Of a stretch of 10,258 bases of DNA, positions 1 to 7,886 are shown piece after piece; positions within the stretch are counted from its first letter, which is position 1, and every line of letters begins with the position of its first letter. The notes beneath the pieces were generated by a model. The model was not told the origin of the DNA and made no database searches. It saw nothing but the letters and a program-made list of their open reading frames with translations. The translations under genes and the position numbers were made by a program. The stretch is from Cytophagales bacterium. Lineage in GTDB: Bacteria > Bacteroidota > Bacteroidia > Cytophagales > Cyclobacteriaceae. Where the stretch lies: assembly GCA_029262955.1 (NCBI GenBank), contig JAJCYL010000430.1, positions 1 through 10,258 of the forward strand, in the 5' to 3' direction.

Positions 1-680
1 CCTGGGTCTCCTTCATCAGCATTACAAACTATGAACTTTTGATCTGCCTCGACCACCAAACAGGACTCCAATTTCAGTCCTAACGGGAACCCGGCGCCAC
101 CCCGGCCCCTAAGGTTTGAAATCTTCAGTTCTTCTAATAGAGAAGATCTGTCTTCACTTAGTGTGTATTTGAGAAAGCCAAAAAAATCATCCCAATTCGG
201 TGCTGGATTGGTCAGTATTGGGTTATTAAGGTTAGAAGTAACGGGGTAGTTATCTAACCCCGGAGCCTTGTCACTGCGAAGTATGGATTGAATTTCCTGA
301 TCACTTTTTGCACTATAATTAGACCCGTTAAAATGGAATGCCCCATTTTCATGACACCTTCCCAGGCAGCACATGTGACCAATTTCTTCAGCTTTGAAGT
401 GCTCTTTTAAGCTATTTTCCACCCTTTCCTGAGTGCCGGCTAATAAACAGGCGCTGCCATTGCATACATAGGCCTTTTTCCCTTTGTTCTCGGCCTTAAG
501 GAAATCATAAAAGCTCACTGTCCCATAGACATTGGCCTTACCAATAAGGAATTCGCGGGCTTTTTCCCGCATATTGTCGGTTGCTATGGTTCCCGTCTGT
601 TTGGACTCTGAAACCAATTGTTCAAACAGTGGATTTGTCAATCCCTTTCGCCCCGCAAGCTTGCTCAGATTTTCCGACAT
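1..680 (-). CDS. NuoE-NuoF fusion flavoprotein (NADH-binding subunit, formate dehydrogenase beta / HoxF type), N-terminal part
   Basis: The gene starts at ATG 678-680 and runs off the left edge, leaving 226 codons. Residues 1 to about 135 form a thioredoxin-like NuoE domain with all four [2Fe-2S] cysteines: C73-x4-C78 in YVCNGSACLLAG and C105-x3-C109 in CCLGRCHENGAF. After a linker, RGRGGAGFPLGLK (191-203) and CNADEGDP (219-226) are the start of the NuoF FMN/NADH-binding fold. In this family the fusion passes electrons between NAD(H) and a partner such as formate dehydrogenase alpha, or a hydrogenase; it acts in the cytoplasm. Complex I usually carries NuoE and NuoF as separate proteins, so a soluble NAD-linked dehydrogenase or hydrogenase is more likely. 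The partner gene would be beyond the edge. It shares its strand with egtBD but is 156 bp away, so probably has its own promoter. The domain call is firm; the exact enzyme is inference. Confidence 0.9.
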   Translation of the reverse strand, partial: MSENLSKLAGRKGLTNPLFEQLVSESKQTGTIATDNMREKAREFLIGKANVYGTVSFYDFLKAENKGKKAYVCNGSACLLAGTQERVENSLKEHFKAEEIGHMCCLGRCHENGAFHFNGSNYSAKSDQEIQSILRSDKAPGLDNYPVTSNLNNPILTNPAPNWDDFFGFLKYTLSEDRSSLLEELKISNLRGRGGAGFPLGLKLESCLVVEADQKFIVCNADEGDP

Positions 681-701
681 CGTAAATGGGTTAATTCAGT
701 C

Positions 702-717
702 CTAAAATACGAAAATA
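702..717 (-). promoter_or_regulatory. Possible tandem -7 elements before the NuoE-NuoF gene
   Basis: Read on the minus strand, TATTTTCG and TATTTTAG lie side by side 22-37 bases before the ATG. Each differs by one base from the Bacteroidota -7 consensus TAnnTTTG. No good TTG -33 box is seen at the right distance, so this is only a candidate. Confidence 0.22.
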
Positions 718-729
718 CGGCTATTCAGC

Positions 730-803
730 AGACCTATTGATGATCTTCTTTATTAGTGGTATGCCCGAGATCCTAAATTCTCTTCTTTTAGACCTATTGG
801 TGA
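730..803. repeat. Pair of 14-bp direct repeats, 60 bp apart
   Basis: AGACCTATTGATGA at 730-743 recurs as AGACCTATTGGTGA at 790-803, with 13 of 14 bases identical and an exact 60-bp period. The pair lies in the gap between egtD and the NuoE-NuoF gene, upstream of the latter. It could be a paired binding site for a regulator, or chance in AT-rich DNA. No other copy was noticed in the window. Confidence 0.3.
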
Positions 804-836
804 CTGACAAACTAAATGCATTGAGACAAATCGATG

Positions 837-1850
837 TCAACTCACTCTCCACACACTGTCCACAAACCATTTGTTTTCATCAAAAAAATTGGCTTCGATG
901 GTAAATCCCGTTGTTTGAGCCAACTCCTGTACAGTCTCCAGGTCAAATTTGGTGGAAATCTCCATATGTATAGGTTCCCACGCTTTAAAGTGCACGTTTT
1001 GGTTAAGACTTTGAATGTTGACCGTGTGAGCGCAAGTACTAATGAGGTAACTACGACATTCTCCGATTGCGGGGTCATAGTAGGGATAATGGATAAAATT
1101 ATCGGTATTGAAATCAGCACCGAGTTCACGATTTATTCGGCTTAATAGGTTAAGGTTAAAATCTCTGGTAACCCCCTGACTATCATTGTAGGCCGCCAGA
1201 ATCTTTGAGGGATCTTTCTTTAGGTCAAAACCAATCATTACAAGATCACCCGAGGCCAATGCATTTTTTAATTGATAAAGAAATTGAGTAGTAATTGGCC
1301 GGGTGAAATTACCAATGTTTGACCCCAGGAATAGTACCACACGCTTTACCTTAACATTCTTTTTTAAACCTTCTAGTACCTGGAAATACTCACCTCGTAA
1401 GCCTGAAACATGCAATTCTGGAAGTTCATCACTGAGGTTGTTTGTAAGCACTTTCAGGACATTGGTTGAAATGTCTACTGGTTTGTATTGAAATTTAGCC
1501 TTTTGACTTAAAAAGTGATTGAGCAAAACTTTCGTTTTGTAACCATCTCCTGCACCTAATTCAAGTAAATCAAACTCTTCGTTTTCACTTCCTCGAAAGG
1601 CTTGAAGTATCTTTTCTTTTTGTGTGCTGAAAATAGAATATTCCGATTGGGTCAGGTAATATTCGCCTACTTTCATGATTTGTTGGAATAGCTCGTCTCC
1701 CTTTTCATCATAAAAATATTTAGACGATAAGTATTTGGGATTACCCGCTAATCCCCGGCTTACATCTCGGGCGAACTCCTGATCAGGCAAGGAGTGGACT
1801 CCAGAGGATACTTCAATAGCTTCTGCACTTTCATTCAAAAGGTCACTCAT
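837..1850 (-). CDS. egtD: L-histidine N(alpha)-methyltransferase EgtD (ergothioneine synthesis)
   Basis: EgtD transfers three methyl groups from S-adenosylmethionine to the alpha-amino group of histidine, giving hercynine, the first committed step to ergothioneine; it is cytoplasmic. The 337 residues are close to the usual 320-340. Family signatures appear in order: KYFYDEKGDELFQQI (44-58), EYYLTQSE (63-70), the SAM-binding motif LLELGAGDGYKT (95-106), FLGSNIGNF (174-182), AYNDSQGVTRDFNLNLLSRI (220-239) and MEISTKF (296-302). By comparison with mycobacterial EgtD, N181, Y221, E297 and S299 are the likely histidine-binding residues, all kept. The ATG at 1850 gives a normal N-terminus. It lies 46 bp downstream of egtB on the same strand, so the two are probably cotranscribed in the order egtB-egtD. 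Nothing suggests damage. The assignment rests on motif recognition but the pattern is specific. Confidence 0.96.
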   Translation of the reverse strand: MSDLLNESAEAIEVSSGVHSLPDQEFARDVSRGLAGNPKYLSSKYFYDEKGDELFQQIMKVGEYYLTQSEYSIFSTQKEKILQAFRGSENEEFDLLELGAGDGYKTKVLLNHFLSQKAKFQYKPVDISTNVLKVLTNNLSDELPELHVSGLRGEYFQVLEGLKKNVKVKRVVLFLGSNIGNFTRPITTQFLYQLKNALASGDLVMIGFDLKKDPSKILAAYNDSQGVTRDFNLNLLSRINRELGADFNTDNFIHYPYYDPAIGECRSYLISTCAHTVNIQSLNQNVHFKAWEPIHMEISTKFDLETVQELAQTTGFTIEANFFDENKWFVDSVWRVS

Positions 1851-1896
1851 AATTTGGATTCTTCTACTTAATTAAACTAGGTATCTTTTGGTTGGA

Positions 1897-3177
1897 TTAA
1901 GTGTGTCTGGCAAGTCGGATACCGGTGAATTGCCATCTCAGGTGCGGATTGAAAAAATTTCTGTAGGTAGGTCGTATGTGGTCTCTTGGAGTTGCGCAAG
2001 AACCCCCTCTGAGAACCATTTGGTTGATCATGAATTTCCCATTGTATTCACCCAGGGCGCCTTCATCAGTTTTGAAATATGGATAGGGCAGGTAAGCACT
2101 ATTAGTCCATTCCCAGCAATCACCATAAAACTGGTAATTGTTTGCAGGTTGAATTTTGGGGTTAAAATTTTTGTCCTCTACGAAATTAGATGAGTTGGCT
2201 ATTTCCGGACTGTGGAGCTTACAAGCAATTTCCCATTCAAATTCAGTAGGAAGTCGAAGACCTTTCCAACGGGCAAAAGCATCAGCTTCATATTGGCTGA
2301 TATGGGTTACCGGTTCGGAGGAGTTTAATTTATGAAAGCCCTGGAGTGTGTAAGAATGCCAATCACCTTCTACTTTATGCCAATAATGAGGAGCCTTGAT
2401 TTCATTCTGATTGACCCAATCCCAGGCTTCAGAATACCACCATTGAAAATCTTGATAGCCTCCGGCTTCAACAAATTCCAGGTATTCACCATTAGTGACC
2501 AGGCGGTCCATGATTTCGAAGTTGTGCAAATAGACTTTATGGACTCCCAATTCATTGTCATAGCAAAACTGATTGGACTGATGGCCAATCTCATATAGGC
2601 CCTCATCTACTGGAAGGAAATTAGAGGTGTCCGACAAGTTACCAGTAGCGTTTAATTCTGTTGAGTAAACCGGAAATAAGGGGTTATGTCCTAAGATGTA
2701 TTTAATATCTGTAAGTAGCAGTTCCTGGTGCTGCTGCTCATGATTAAGCCCTATTTCCAAAACATCCAAAATTCTTGTTTCGTCATCATTCAATGTCAGA
2801 ATAAATTCTTCCAATTGCTCGTTTATGTAGCGTCTATAATCCATAACATCCTCAATGGTGGGTCTTGTCATAAATCCCCTGTTGGGCCTAAGGACCCGCT
2901 CGCCAACTGACTCGTAATAACTATTGAACATATACCCGTAATCGCTATTGAAAACCTTATAGTCTGGATTATATGTTTCCAATACCAGTGCCTCAAAAAA
3001 CCAGGTGGTGTGGGCCAGGTGCCACTTTGGGGGGCTGACATCAACTATTGGCTGAACGACGTAGTCTTCCGACTTTAAAGGCTTGCACAAATTGACAGAC
3101 TGAATTCGCACCCTTCGAAATTTTTCTAACAATAGCGTTAGACGAGAATTTGTAACTGCTTGCTCCTGAACTTCCAC
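1897..3177 (-). CDS. egtB: Ergothioneine synthase EgtB (hercynine C-S bond-forming iron enzyme), type II-like
   Basis: EgtB is a non-heme iron enzyme that uses O2 to join a thiol to hercynine as a sulfoxide, the central step of ergothioneine synthesis. The 426 residues show the two expected parts: an N-terminal DinB-like helical domain with iron ligands H56 (WHLAHTTWFF) and H146/H150 (NHEQQHQELL), and a C-terminal FGE-sulfatase domain with LRLPTEFEWE (307-316), GDCWEWT (352-358) and VLRGGSCATPRDHIRPTYRN (388-407). Y87-Y88 in FNSYYESVGER match in spacing the tyrosine pair known from Chloracidobacterium EgtB, a cysteine-using enzyme. The region where mycobacterial EgtB has the gamma-glutamylcysteine-binding Asp and Arg reads RNFFNPHLRWQF here, and both residues are replaced. 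I infer that cysteine is the sulfur donor, so EgtA and EgtC would not be needed. First gene of the egtB-egtD pair. EgtB identity is firm; donor choice is inference. Confidence 0.95.
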   Translation of the reverse strand: MEVQEQAVTNSRLTLLLEKFRRVRIQSVNLCKPLKSEDYVVQPIVDVSPPKWHLAHTTWFFEALVLETYNPDYKVFNSDYGYMFNSYYESVGERVLRPNRGFMTRPTIEDVMDYRRYINEQLEEFILTLNDDETRILDVLEIGLNHEQQHQELLLTDIKYILGHNPLFPVYSTELNATGNLSDTSNFLPVDEGLYEIGHQSNQFCYDNELGVHKVYLHNFEIMDRLVTNGEYLEFVEAGGYQDFQWWYSEAWDWVNQNEIKAPHYWHKVEGDWHSYTLQGFHKLNSSEPVTHISQYEADAFARWKGLRLPTEFEWEIACKLHSPEIANSSNFVEDKNFNPKIQPANNYQFYGDCWEWTNSAYLPYPYFKTDEGALGEYNGKFMINQMVLRGGSCATPRDHIRPTYRNFFNPHLRWQFTGIRLARHT

Positions 3178-3213
3178 TATGCTTACCCTTATAGGAAAAT
3201 ATTATTGATGTTT

Positions 3214-3243
3214 AAAGGTTACTATTCCCGAAAAGAATTGCAA
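3214..3243 (-). promoter_or_regulatory. Candidate egtB-egtD promoter (Bacteroidota type)
   Basis: On the minus strand, TTG (3241-3243) is followed after exactly 19 bases by TAACCTTT (3214-3221), an imperfect match to TTG-N19-TAnnTTTG. It would start transcription about 30 bases before the egtB ATG. The -33 TTG belongs to a TTGCAA palindrome (3238-3243), so the opposite strand offers a TTG for the divergent CHAT gene too, though its -7 partner (TAATGTTA) is poor. Confidence 0.32.
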
Positions 3244-3299
3244 CGGAAATTCGTGTTTAATGTTACTCTCTCAGATTATTAATTCTAAAGTACGAGTCA

Positions 3300-6200
3300 T
3301 TGGTAGTTTCCACTATCTTGGATTTAGTGTTAAAGATTTTTCTAACAGCGTTTTTATTGGGATTTAGTTTGATCTCATCAAGTGGTCAAGATCGGATAAG
3401 TTATAGTATAATGCCAGGTTATTCAATGCAGGGAGGGGGAAACTATCAATATTTGATTCGGTTTGGGGCTCCGTTGATTTTTGATTGGGCTGTTAATGTG
3501 CAGGACTATAAGACCTTCACTGATACTATCGAAGGCAAACTTAATGTGGTGCTGTCCGAGAACACTATCTTTGAAAAGAGTGATCAACTTCTTTTAGAAC
3601 GGTCAGGAAACTTTAAAAACTATGACTATCAAAAGGATACATTAGATCATTTACCCAAACCTGGAGAGTACTTTTTGTTAGCATCTTTCATTTCAAAAGA
3701 TTCATTAAACTATGATGACCGAAGCGAACTTCTTATTCAGCGGTTAATGGTATATGACTTAAAAGTTAATGTTGAGCGTGCATACATAACTGATTTTGAA
3801 TTGTCGGAATACCACCGGAACACTGAATTGAAAGTGGCATTGAGTCTTGACGTACCCTGTTGTACTGATTCACTTGGATCATTCAATTTTAGTTTAGAGG
3901 TTCTTGGTAGAAGGAATGAACTTCCAACTGATGATGGAGTTCAGATCAATACATTTTATGAAAATCGTGACCTTGAAGATGGTGTCAACCTGATTGAATT
4001 AGAGGCTGACCTTTACAATTTTACAAATCCGGGCGATTACAAATTCTTTGGATTTAATGTCAGTGGGTATTTCACTCATTTTTATTCTAAAATCGAGGAA
4101 ATACTACCAAGTGTACCTCTGGAAGTCATTACTGATGTTGCAGCGGTTAATGCAATGCGTCAAGAGCAGCATCCATTTCTCACCTATGGTGACTTTTCAG
4201 TTTCAAGTGACCAATTAGAAGGTCTTGAAGTAGATGTACTTGTCAGTCAGGCCAGGCAATTCTACTCCACAGTAGAGCAATCACTTAGAGCTGCTCAAGC
4301 CAAAGATTATAAGACGTATTTGGAGTTGGCAGATTCGGCATTTGCTCACTGTGGTCGCCATGCCCCCAGCAGTCTCTTATTTATTCAGCCCGGGGTGGTA
4401 TCTTCATTGTATAGCTCATTCCACAATATTTTAGTTAAAGACAGCTCCTTTCAGGAACCATATACCAATTCTGCCATCCAATTTCGACTGGGGGAAGCTA
4501 TGGATATGGAAAGCCTGATGGATGGGGCCTACAAGCGATTATCTGAAGAAATTTTACCAGGAGGAATTGCTGTTAAAAGTGCGGTTGAGGCTTCGGGGTA
4601 CTTTGATACTGACTCGACCTACCTTCAACCTGTTCTTATAGAAAACCCCGTTTTGTGGAAGGAGGTAACTGTACTTGCTTTGGAGCATTTTGTGAGGGTC
4701 CATGATTTCGAATCAGCGGACCAATTAATTGGTCAGGCAGATCGGCATGCTGAACTATTGATCCCGGTTTGGATGGCTTTAGAAAGCATGGGAGGGGATT
4801 CACTTTTTGGGGACCTGGCCAGTGAGCTGATTGATTATAACTCAATGCTCGACTACCATTTGGCCAAATTAAATTTCTATACAACAACCGGGCTTTTTGA
4901 TGAGGGGAAAAGGGCTTTTGAACGAACTAATTTGCTCTATCAAAACAGCTTCAAATTTGATCCGTCAAATTTTTGGTTAACCTCAGCTGCCTTTTTTGAA
5001 GAGTTGAGAGCTTTTGAGAGAGCTGATTCGCTCTATATGTTGGCAGATCGTTATTTTGAGAAGCGAGCGGATGATTATTCTACGAAATCAGATAAGTCGA
5101 AGATCAAATTGCGAGGGTTTAATCAAGTTGCCCTCGAAAGGAAGATTAAACCCATTGAGGGTAATACGAAGCTCATTCGAGATTATGTAAAGAACCTTGA
5201 AAACGTCAAGAAACAGGGTTTTGTCCTTGACTACCTGGACATAATGAATAATCGGAGTACTTCCCAAAAGCTTGGCCTTTTTAGAAGTGCAGGGTACCCG
5301 GAGATGTATATGTACAATATCAATCAGTTGGAGGACCAAAACCAATATTTTCTGGCATCGGATTGGAGAAAAGATTTTGCTTATTTTTTGGGTAGAGATA
5401 AGCATTATTCACCTGCCTTTGTTGTCTATCACAATCTTTTTGGAGTAGAAAATTTAAAGTCAAAGGCATTCAGGAGCTCTTTTTCTGAAGAAGCACAGGT
5501 GTTTTATGGCAGGAAACAGTTAGAAGTTTTCAATCGCTTTATCAATTTAGTATTAGAGGCACCGGCTGATTCTCTAACTCAACAAGAAGCCGAAGAAGCA
5601 TTGACACTTGGTTTCAATCAGACTATGTTTTACCATTCTTTCATATTGAGGGGAAATATGAGGTTGCTCTATGACATTTTTCAAAGCGATGATCCTGTTA
5701 TACAACAGAAATATGAATTATGGAAGGCTTATAAAGAACTTCTCAACGATCTGTATATCAAGGAAAATACTACTCAGACGGATATTAATAAACTAAAGAA
5801 AGAGATTGAACAAACCGGAGAAGCACTGATAAGAAATGTAAGAGATACATCGACTTTTTTCACCAAAGAAGTTTCGGAATTTGAGCAGATACGCAGCCGT
5901 CTTAAAGAGGGGGAAGCTGCCATTGAAATAATTCGAATTATGATGAATCATGAAGTATACTATGGAGACGAAATCAGGTACGCCGCTTACATCATTACCC
6001 GAGACATGGAGCTTCCGAAATTGATCGCCTGGCCAACTTCAAGTGTAGACCTCGAGAATAGAGACTTTAAATACTATCGATCAGCCATTCAATTCCAACT
6101 TACCGATACCCTGTCCTATAACAACTATTGGAAACCAATCGAAGACAATTTGCCCGATAGCATACAAACCATTTACTTTTCCCCCGATGGGATTTATCAA

Positions 6201-7037
6201 CTGATTAACCCTCAAACACTGCTTAATCCTTCCTCTGGTAACTACCTGATTGATGAAGTTGATATAAGGTTTGTTCCCACTATCTCAAGTATTAGCCCTG
6301 ATGAAAAGTCTGAATTAAAATCTGCTACATTATTCGGAGATCCTATTTATATTGATAACCCCTCTACTCCTGATACAACTAGAATTGCTACCAATAGAAG
6401 TAGCCTCCTGTCCAATGAGATTTATGGACTTCCGGGTACCAAAGCAGAGGTTGAGCAAATCAATGACATTTTGGTTGACCACGCCTTCAGCGTCTCAATC
6501 TTTACGGGAAATGATGTAAATAAGAAAAATATTTATGCCAATAATCAATCGGATATTATACATCTGGCAACACATGGTTATTGGATTGATGAAAGCGGAA
6601 TTTCCTCCTACAGTTCTCTTTATCGAAGCTTGTCAAAATCAGGTGTCATTTTAGCCAAAGCACAACAAAGAACGAATAAGGGAGATTTCAACCTGATTGC
6701 TGATGGTTTACTCACCGCCGCCGAAATCCAGGATATGAATCTCTTTCAAACTGAACTAGTGGTGCTTTCTGCTTGTGAAACAGGATTAGGCGAGGTTGTG
6801 CCGGGCGAGGGTGTTTTTGGCCTTAAAAGAGCCTTTCAAAAGGCAGGCACCAGGAATTTGGTTACTTCGCTATGGAAGGTGGATGATACAGCTTCACAGC
6901 GTTTCATGACATTGTTCTATAAGAATATGATGGATAGTAAAATAGAAATAGCCTTCGCTAAAGCTGGTAGGGAGTTAAAAAAAGAATATTCTGCACCTTA
7001 TTATTGGGGCGCTTTTACTTTGACCAAATTCCATTAG
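3300..7037 (+). CDS. Exported CHAT-domain (caspase-like) protein
   Basis: A large protein of about 1245 residues ending in a CHAT domain, the caspase/separase-like peptidase fold. The domain begins near RLKEGEAAIEIIR (867-879), continues with IYFSPDGIYQLINPQTLLNP (958-977) and GLPGTKAEVEQI, and carries the dyad H1092 (HLATHG) and C1159 (SACETG), followed by GVFGLKRAFQKAGTRNLV and YYWGAFTL at the C-terminus. All of this is typical of Bacteroidota CHAT proteins. Residues about 30-270 look beta-rich and match no family I know; about 300-800 is helical with weak TPR-like pairs (for example 518-590), and a charged helix precedes the CHAT domain. A hydrophobic signal sequence (LKIFLTAFLLGFSLISSSGQ) implies export. 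The frame has no ATG before residue 38, so the start must be TTG 3300, TTG 3318 or GTG 3327; GTG 3327 gives the neatest signal peptide. It is divergent from egtB with no partner gene beside it. Protease activity and substrate are unproven. Confidence 0.9.
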   Translation: MVVSTILDLVLKIFLTAFLLGFSLISSSGQDRISYSIMPGYSMQGGGNYQYLIRFGAPLIFDWAVNVQDYKTFTDTIEGKLNVVLSENTIFEKSDQLLLERSGNFKNYDYQKDTLDHLPKPGEYFLLASFISKDSLNYDDRSELLIQRLMVYDLKVNVERAYITDFELSEYHRNTELKVALSLDVPCCTDSLGSFNFSLEVLGRRNELPTDDGVQINTFYENRDLEDGVNLIELEADLYNFTNPGDYKFFGFNVSGYFTHFYSKIEEILPSVPLEVITDVAAVNAMRQEQHPFLTYGDFSVSSDQLEGLEVDVLVSQARQFYSTVEQSLRAAQAKDYKTYLELADSAFAHCGRHAPSSLLFIQPGVVSSLYSSFHNILVKDSSFQEPYTNSAIQFRLGEAMDMESLMDGAYKRLSEEILPGGIAVKSAVEASGYFDTDSTYLQPVLIENPVLWKEVTVLALEHFVRVHDFESADQLIGQADRHAELLIPVWMALESMGGDSLFGDLASELIDYNSMLDYHLAKLNFYTTTGLFDEGKRAFERTNLLYQNSFKFDPSNFWLTSAAFFEELRAFERADSLYMLADRYFEKRADDYSTKSDKSKIKLRGFNQVALERKIKPIEGNTKLIRDYVKNLENVKKQGFVLDYLDIMNNRSTSQKLGLFRSAGYPEMYMYNINQLEDQNQYFLASDWRKDFAYFLGRDKHYSPAFVVYHNLFGVENLKSKAFRSSFSEEAQVFYGRKQLEVFNRFINLVLEAPADSLTQQEAEEALTLGFNQTMFYHSFILRGNMRLLYDIFQSDDPVIQQKYELWKAYKELLNDLYIKENTTQTDINKLKKEIEQTGEALIRNVRDTSTFFTKEVSEFEQIRSRLKEGEAAIEIIRIMMNHEVYYGDEIRYAAYIITRDMELPKLIAWPTSSVDLENRDFKYYRSAIQFQLTDTLSYNNYWKPIEDNLPDSIQTIYFSPDGIYQLINPQTLLNPSSGNYLIDEVDIRFVPTISSISPDEKSELKSATLFGDPIYIDNPSTPDTTRIATNRSSLLSNEIYGLPGTKAEVEQINDILVDHAFSVSIFTGNDVNKKNIYANNQSDIIHLATHGYWIDESGISSYSSLYRSLSKSGVILAKAQQRTNKGDFNLIADGLLTAAEIQDMNLFQTELVVLSACETGLGEVVPGEGVFGLKRAFQKAGTRNLVTSLWKVDDTASQRFMTLFYKNMMDSKIEIAFAKAGRELKKEYSAPYYWGAFTLTKFH
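3327..3389 (+). other. Signal peptide of the CHAT protein and alternative GTG start
   Basis: Starting at GTG 3327 the protein would begin M-L-K-I-F-L-T-A-F-L-L-G-F-S-L-I-S-S-S-G-Q: one lysine, an uninterrupted hydrophobic core, then a small-residue cleavage region before Gln, as in Bacteroidota Sec substrates. The longer start at TTG 3300 adds nine residues including an acidic one. No ribosome binding site decides between them; Bacteroidota often lack one. No lipobox cysteine is present, so the product is periplasmic or secreted, not a lipoprotein. Confidence 0.55.
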
Positions 7038-7304
7038 AGAACAAAATGTTTCTCATGATAGTGATCTTTGTAAAAGAATAAGCTCCCCGGTAGCTCTTTT
7101 GGATTTGTATCGGAAGAGAGTCCTATTTGGAACGACATGGCAACCTATTTAGATCACTTGGTCGATATAGGCATACTCATTGATCAACATAGTTATACTC
7201 GCCGGAGGATCACAGCTGTATGGCATTTATTTTGAAACCAACTCCCTTATTAGAAAGATGTGAATTAGAGAAATCGCACTCATCAATGGCGCAATTGTCC
7301 TAAT
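7037..7304. other. Gap after the CHAT gene: two weak stem-loops, no convincing gene
   Basis: GAGAAC (7037-7042) can pair with GTTTCTC (7048-7054) with one bulged T right at the CHAT stop codon. A second stem forms from AAAAG (7072-7076) with CTTTT (7096-7100), enclosing AGCT/AGCT (7081-7084 with 7092-7095) around a C/G-rich loop. Either may help end the CHAT transcript, but neither has a U tract after it. A short frame at 7137-7235 (32 residues starting MATYLDHLVDIGIL) has basic and hydrophobic stretches but resembles nothing I recognise. The rest shows no repeat or RNA gene. Confidence 0.3.
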
Positions 7305-7886
7305 CTATTTAGCGATCTTATTTTTCCGGGCAATCAATAGGATAGAGTCGCCTTCTTCAAATTCCAGGTAGCTCTCCATCAGTTGAATTTCAAATTTGTC
7401 ACCAAAGAGCGTTGGGAGTTCTTTTTCTGTATGATTGTTGACAAACATTCCTTTGAAGACTTCCGAGCCTTCACCTTTCCAAAAAGAGTGGCAAATAATA
7501 CCATCAACTTCAAGGAGCTCATATTGTCTATTGATTGAGGTGTGGAGTTCATCATCGGTTAAGTGGTGCAATACTTTATTCGAATAGATCCCATTGAATT
7601 TTTGGTCGGTACCGAGGGTGACGGCATTTAACTTCAGGAACTGACCATTGGGATACTTAGAAAGCAGGCGATTTACGAATTCGGTTGAGTTATCGGATCC
7701 GGTCACCCTATAGTAGGTATCTAATATCTCCCAATCACTTCCCGGTCCGGATCCGATTTCGAGTACTGTTGAATTCTCAGGTAAAAAGTCTTTAAGTTTC
7801 TCAATGAGCTCGGAGCCATTGATGCCCTCGGCCATTTTGATATACTCATCAACTGATTTTTTGGTATGATAGTAAGCTCCTTCCAT
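7305..7886 (-). CDS. Class I SAM-dependent methyltransferase
   Basis: 193 residues from the ATG at 7886. A longer reading from TTG 7904 adds only six residues; the ATG start, giving MEGAYYHTKKSVDEYIKMAE, fits this family better. The Rossmann-fold SAM site is clear: VLEIGSGPGSDW (41-52, motif I), the acidic GSDNSTEF after strand two (63-70) and SNKVLHHLTDDEL (102-114) in the place of motif IV/post-motif residues. The C-terminal SFWKGEGSEVFKGMF and YLEFEEGDSILLIARK regions resemble small stand-alone methyltransferases of the Methyltransf_11/25 type. No substrate-binding domain or partner indicates what is methylated. No signal peptide, so cytoplasmic. It lies 108 bp downstream of the small 7995-8315 gene on the same strand and could share its transcript. 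Fold assignment firm, substrate unknown. Confidence 0.88.
   Translation of the reverse strand: MEGAYYHTKKSVDEYIKMAEGINGSELIEKLKDFLPENSTVLEIGSGPGSDWEILDTYYRVTGSDNSTEFVNRLLSKYPNGQFLKLNAVTLGTDQKFNGIYSNKVLHHLTDDELHTSINRQYELLEVDGIICHSFWKGEGSEVFKGMFVNNHTEKELPTLFGDKFEIQLMESYLEFEEGDSILLIARKNKIAK

Noticed and set aside
834..1145. Plus-strand open frame of 103 codons opposite the end of egtD
   Set aside because: It lies wholly within or across the well-supported egtD gene, has no family resemblance, and its codons are the complement of conserved EgtD motifs.
1888..2598. Plus-strand open frames opposite egtB (1888-2193 and 2332-2598)
   Set aside because: They are antisense to the conserved FGE-sulfatase domain and show no recognisable protein features.
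4636..5405. Minus-strand open frames of 83 and 105 codons inside the CHAT gene
   Set aside because: They are antisense to continuous CHAT-protein coding sequence and resemble no family.
3300..7037. CHAT gene as part of a type III-E CRISPR (Craspase) or gasdermin defence system
   Set aside because: No repeats, effector or gasdermin-like gene lies nearby, and the signal peptide argues against a cytoplasmic defence role.
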